DNA from: Daphnia carinata
Lineage: Eukaryota; Arthropoda; Branchiopoda; Diplostraca; Daphniidae
Direction of reading: 5' to 3'
Length of the DNA: 64,000 nucleotides
Assembly (NCBI RefSeq): GCF_022539665.2
Contig: NC_081333.1
Coordinates: forward strand, 9,112,971 to 9,176,970
Of the stretch, positions 61,137 through 64,000 are shown one piece after another (positions within the stretch are counted from its first letter, which is position 1; each line of letters begins with the position of its first letter). Both the position numbers and the translations under genes were made by a program. Below the pieces are notes generated by a model. That model made no database searches. It had not been told where the DNA came from and was given only the letters and a program-made list of their open reading frames with translations.

Positions 61137-61150
61137 CCGCTAGATGGCAC
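61137..61150 (+). promoter_or_regulatory. CTCF-like motif
   Basis: CCGCTAGATGGCAC matches the CTCF consensus at 13 of 14 positions. It lies about 760 bp upstream of the 60.3 kb prickle exon. Confidence 0.4.
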
Positions 61151-62357
61151 TTTTTTTTAAAAATTGTACCCTATGTTTGAAACGTTCATGAGAAAAAAAA
61201 AGAGACAATGTCTCAGGAAAAAAAAAAAAAAAAGAAATGTCCATGATGTCGACCCCAAAACAAAAACAAAAAACCAAACAAAAAACAAAAGATAAGTTAA
61301 AAATAAAAAGGAAAACTAGACATGGCACAAGACGAAAAAGGATGATGATAATGTCGCAATTTGGCAGACGGTGAATGTCAGATAGACAATAAGTTCTGTT
61401 TAGATTAAAGAAAACTATGTCTGTTGTTGGTGTGTGCGCTCGCCTCGCCTATGTATATATATATATATATATATACATACGTGTGTGAGTGTGTACTATT
61501 GGAAGAGTGCCCGAACTCGTTTTCACACAAATACACGAAGACAATGGAAAAAGCCAGGGAGTATAAAGAGCTCCGTTTGATTCCATCTCGTAAAGGTAAA
61601 AGAAAAGAAAGAAGAAAAAAAAAAAAAGGGTCATGCCCTAACACGACCAAACTGTAAAAACTGCGGCTGGGCTTGTCAACTAGTATCTAATAAATCCCTG
61701 TTGCATACACACACACACACACACAAGCTCTATTACAATGTACTACTATGCATACATGTGCCTTCCCTTTAAAATAACGAAACTCGTGAGAGATAGAGAA
61801 AGAAACTTCCTTTCTTATGGTCCTTCAGCGTTAACAATCCAAATAACGCATCGGGGAAGGAAATGAATGTTAATTGCATTTGGCATCCAATCAAAAGAGG
61901 GCAGCCCCACAGAGTGTACGAATCAGTGACGTCTCCAAATGCGATGATTGTGTGAAAGGATATTTAGAAAGCTGTTGTTCGGCCGAAAATAACAAGAGAC
62001 GCACGGCTAGAAATAGTCTGTGCAAACGCAGCCAAAATAGAAGTTAAACATCTTTTTAAAAATACAAAAAAAAAAAAAAGCACACCGTCGAAGGCTGTGC
62101 GATACGAAACAATAGGAATCAGCGTTCGGGACTAGCCATTTTTTTTTTTATTCACTTCACGCGTAATTTTTATGATCTCCACTGCCAAAGATAGCAATCA
62201 AAGAAAAATGGTGGGGAAGGATTTAATCAAAAAAAAAAAAAAAAAAATGAATTAGGCCAATCCCTTGAAGAAAAAAAAAAAAAAAGATTTTCTTCACCAT
62301 TCAATTAGCCTGTCTCTCTGCCTTATTTTTGCTACGATTGCAATAATGTTTTCATAC

Positions 62358-62388
<31 letters not shown>

Positions 62389-63149
62389 AAATTGTCCATT
62401 AACCCGCTTTTTTACGATTACGACTTTTTACCCAAATTTGGAACAGTTTCTTTTTCTAATGCGCACACACACCCAACACACCGTCTATTCTGGATTCAAT
62501 CTCTGATTAGATGCAAAAAAAATAATAATAAATAAATAAAAATTTAAGCGCGTCATGCTATTAAAAAAAAAAAAAAATCAGAACATTTCAAATAAAAAAT
62601 AATAAAGAGAAAACAGTCGTTGGCAAAAAGTTCTGTTTTTTTCTGTTTGGGTGTTGTTTTCTTTTTTTTTTTGAAAAAAATAATAATTTTTTGACAAATG
62701 ACCAAGACACGATTATAACCGGGATGACCTCTTCTCCAATCTGGAACAAGAGGTGGCAAAAGGCGAGTTGTTTGGGAGGTTACGTGGGGTCAAATCGGGG
62801 AGTTCAAAACAACAAAAAGAGAAATGAGTGAAACAACAAAAGAAACAAGCTCGTTGTTGTTGTTGTTGTTCTTCGATGTACACACGAAAAAAAATATATG
62901 TATAAAAATAAATTCTATTCCAGCCGAGTCACGTGACCGGCGGCCATTTTTAACTCGTGTGCGATTTAAAAATTAAAAAAATCCCCCCCCCCCCCAAAAA
63001 AAAAAAAAATTGTGAAGAAAACAAGAGAGAAAGGGAAAAGAATCTTTTAACTAAAGAAGAAGGAAAATGCTTTTCCACAGACAGCGGCGGCGGCGACATT
63101 AATTGCACCGTCACGAATTATTTTACTACTTTACGATCGTTTTTTTTTT

Positions 63150-63154
<5 letters not shown>

Positions 63155-63188
<34 letters not shown>
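63155..63188. repeat. (CT)n microsatellite
   Basis: About 17 CT units. Confidence 0.95.
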
Positions 63189-63190
<2 letters not shown>

Positions 63191-64000
63191 GCTGGCATTA
63201 TACGCATCTCTAGCTGTATTCTTTAAAAAAAAAAAAAAAACATAATACTACAGGGTACGTATATTCTCGTCATCTAAATGAAAGGAATAAAAAATAAATA
63301 AATAAATAGCGCTATGCTATTTCAACCCTCCGGACTTCTTCTTTTTTTTTTTTTTTTTTTTTATCAGTCCATGCTACACATATATACACACACGTATATA
63401 TATGTATATATCAAGAAAGGTAAAGGCTATTTTACGCAATCCGTGGAATGATTTCGAAAAAAAAAAAATGTTATTTTTATCTCTTTTTCTTTTAAAAGAT
63501 TTGGGACATACCAAAAATTTAACATTTTTTATTCTCTCCCTTATCTTTTGTTCTTTTTTCGGGATATCTTTCGTTTCTCGGAACTTTTTTTTTTCCTTTT
63601 CAAAAGATTAGAGCAGCACCAAAAAAAAAAAAAAAAAGGGAAAACGTAAGATGCTCTTTGTTGTCATTTATTTTTCAAAGGCTTGGCGAATTTTGCTAAC
63701 CGTTTCCATCAATCCATCAAAATGGATGTCATCTTACATTAATGGCCGAAGAGGGCGGGTTCGTACGGACTTACAAAAAAAAAAAAACCTTTTCACGACC
63801 ATAAAGAGGTACTCCTTATTCTTATTGTTGTTCTATAGATTCAAGTTCCCCTCCTCTTTTTTCTTTAAAATTGAAAAAAAAAAAAAATCCGTATTTCGTA
63901 AGACGTTGACATATTGCCTGTTGTGTCACGAAATAAAGAAATTGAGAAACACACACACACACACACACACACAAATAAAAATTGAAGAAGACGTTCCTTT

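Larger units (their letters stand above)
60380..64000. other. Region upstream of the last prickle exon seen
   Basis: No gene recognised. It is probably intron or upstream sequence of prickle, because the 60379 border is an acceptor. Composition is as in the prickle introns: AT repeats at about 61448-61474, CA at 61708-61725, CT at 63155-63188, CA at 63950-63974 and many A/T runs. Confidence 0.6.

Overview
The window looks like nuclear DNA of an arthropod, most likely a cladoceran crustacean of the Daphnia type. This is an inference. It rests on protein-coding genes with many short (about 55-70 bp) GT-AG introns, an arthropod-type Prickle, a zinc-knuckle Vasa relative, and tRNA-like and MITE-like repeats. 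There is no bacterial gene organisation, CRISPR array or phage element. Exon coordinates were worked out by hand from splice signals, reading phase and family similarity.

Layout. (1) 1-12.0 kb is accessory, repeat-rich DNA. Two direct copies of a ~2 kb segment (about 640-2685 and 9745-11764), each with inverted fragments at its left side, bracket a decayed two-part locus on the minus strand. One part is the 5' part of a Vasa-type DEAD-box helicase (7299-8560); the other is the 3' part of the DNA polymerase delta catalytic subunit (5493-7234). The two meet at a splice donor and a splice acceptor. tRNA-like sequences, a TA-flanked MITE and its remnants lie around them. (2) 12.6-16.2 kb holds a complete 14-exon Vps53 gene (+), a GARP/EARP tethering subunit. 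(3) 16.6-18.7 kb is a tandem, palindrome-rich repeat with a ~1052 bp unit. (4) 19.2-22.0 kb holds a complete 5-exon gene for ER mannosyl-oligosaccharide glucosidase (GH63, +). A small unrecognised tail-anchored protein gene (22243-22809, -) converges on it. (5) 23.8-60.4 kb is a very large prickle gene (-): a shared PET + three LIM + CaaX body, plus two alternative upstream exons (43141-43601 and 60279-60379) that splice in the same phase to one acceptor. Its introns, and the DNA upstream to the window end, are saturated with A/T homopolymers and dinucleotide repeats, unlike the left 23 kb.

The intact genes do not form a pathway. Vps53 acts in endosome-to-Golgi tethering, MOGS in N-glycan trimming in the ER, and Prickle in planar cell polarity at the membrane. 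The most unusual items are the Vasa/PolD chimeric relic between duplicated segments, the palindromic satellite whose two units differ by exactly one inter-palindrome interval, CTCF-like cores shared by the MITE family and the prickle introns, and a conserved triple-hairpin module in both copies of the 2 kb duplication.
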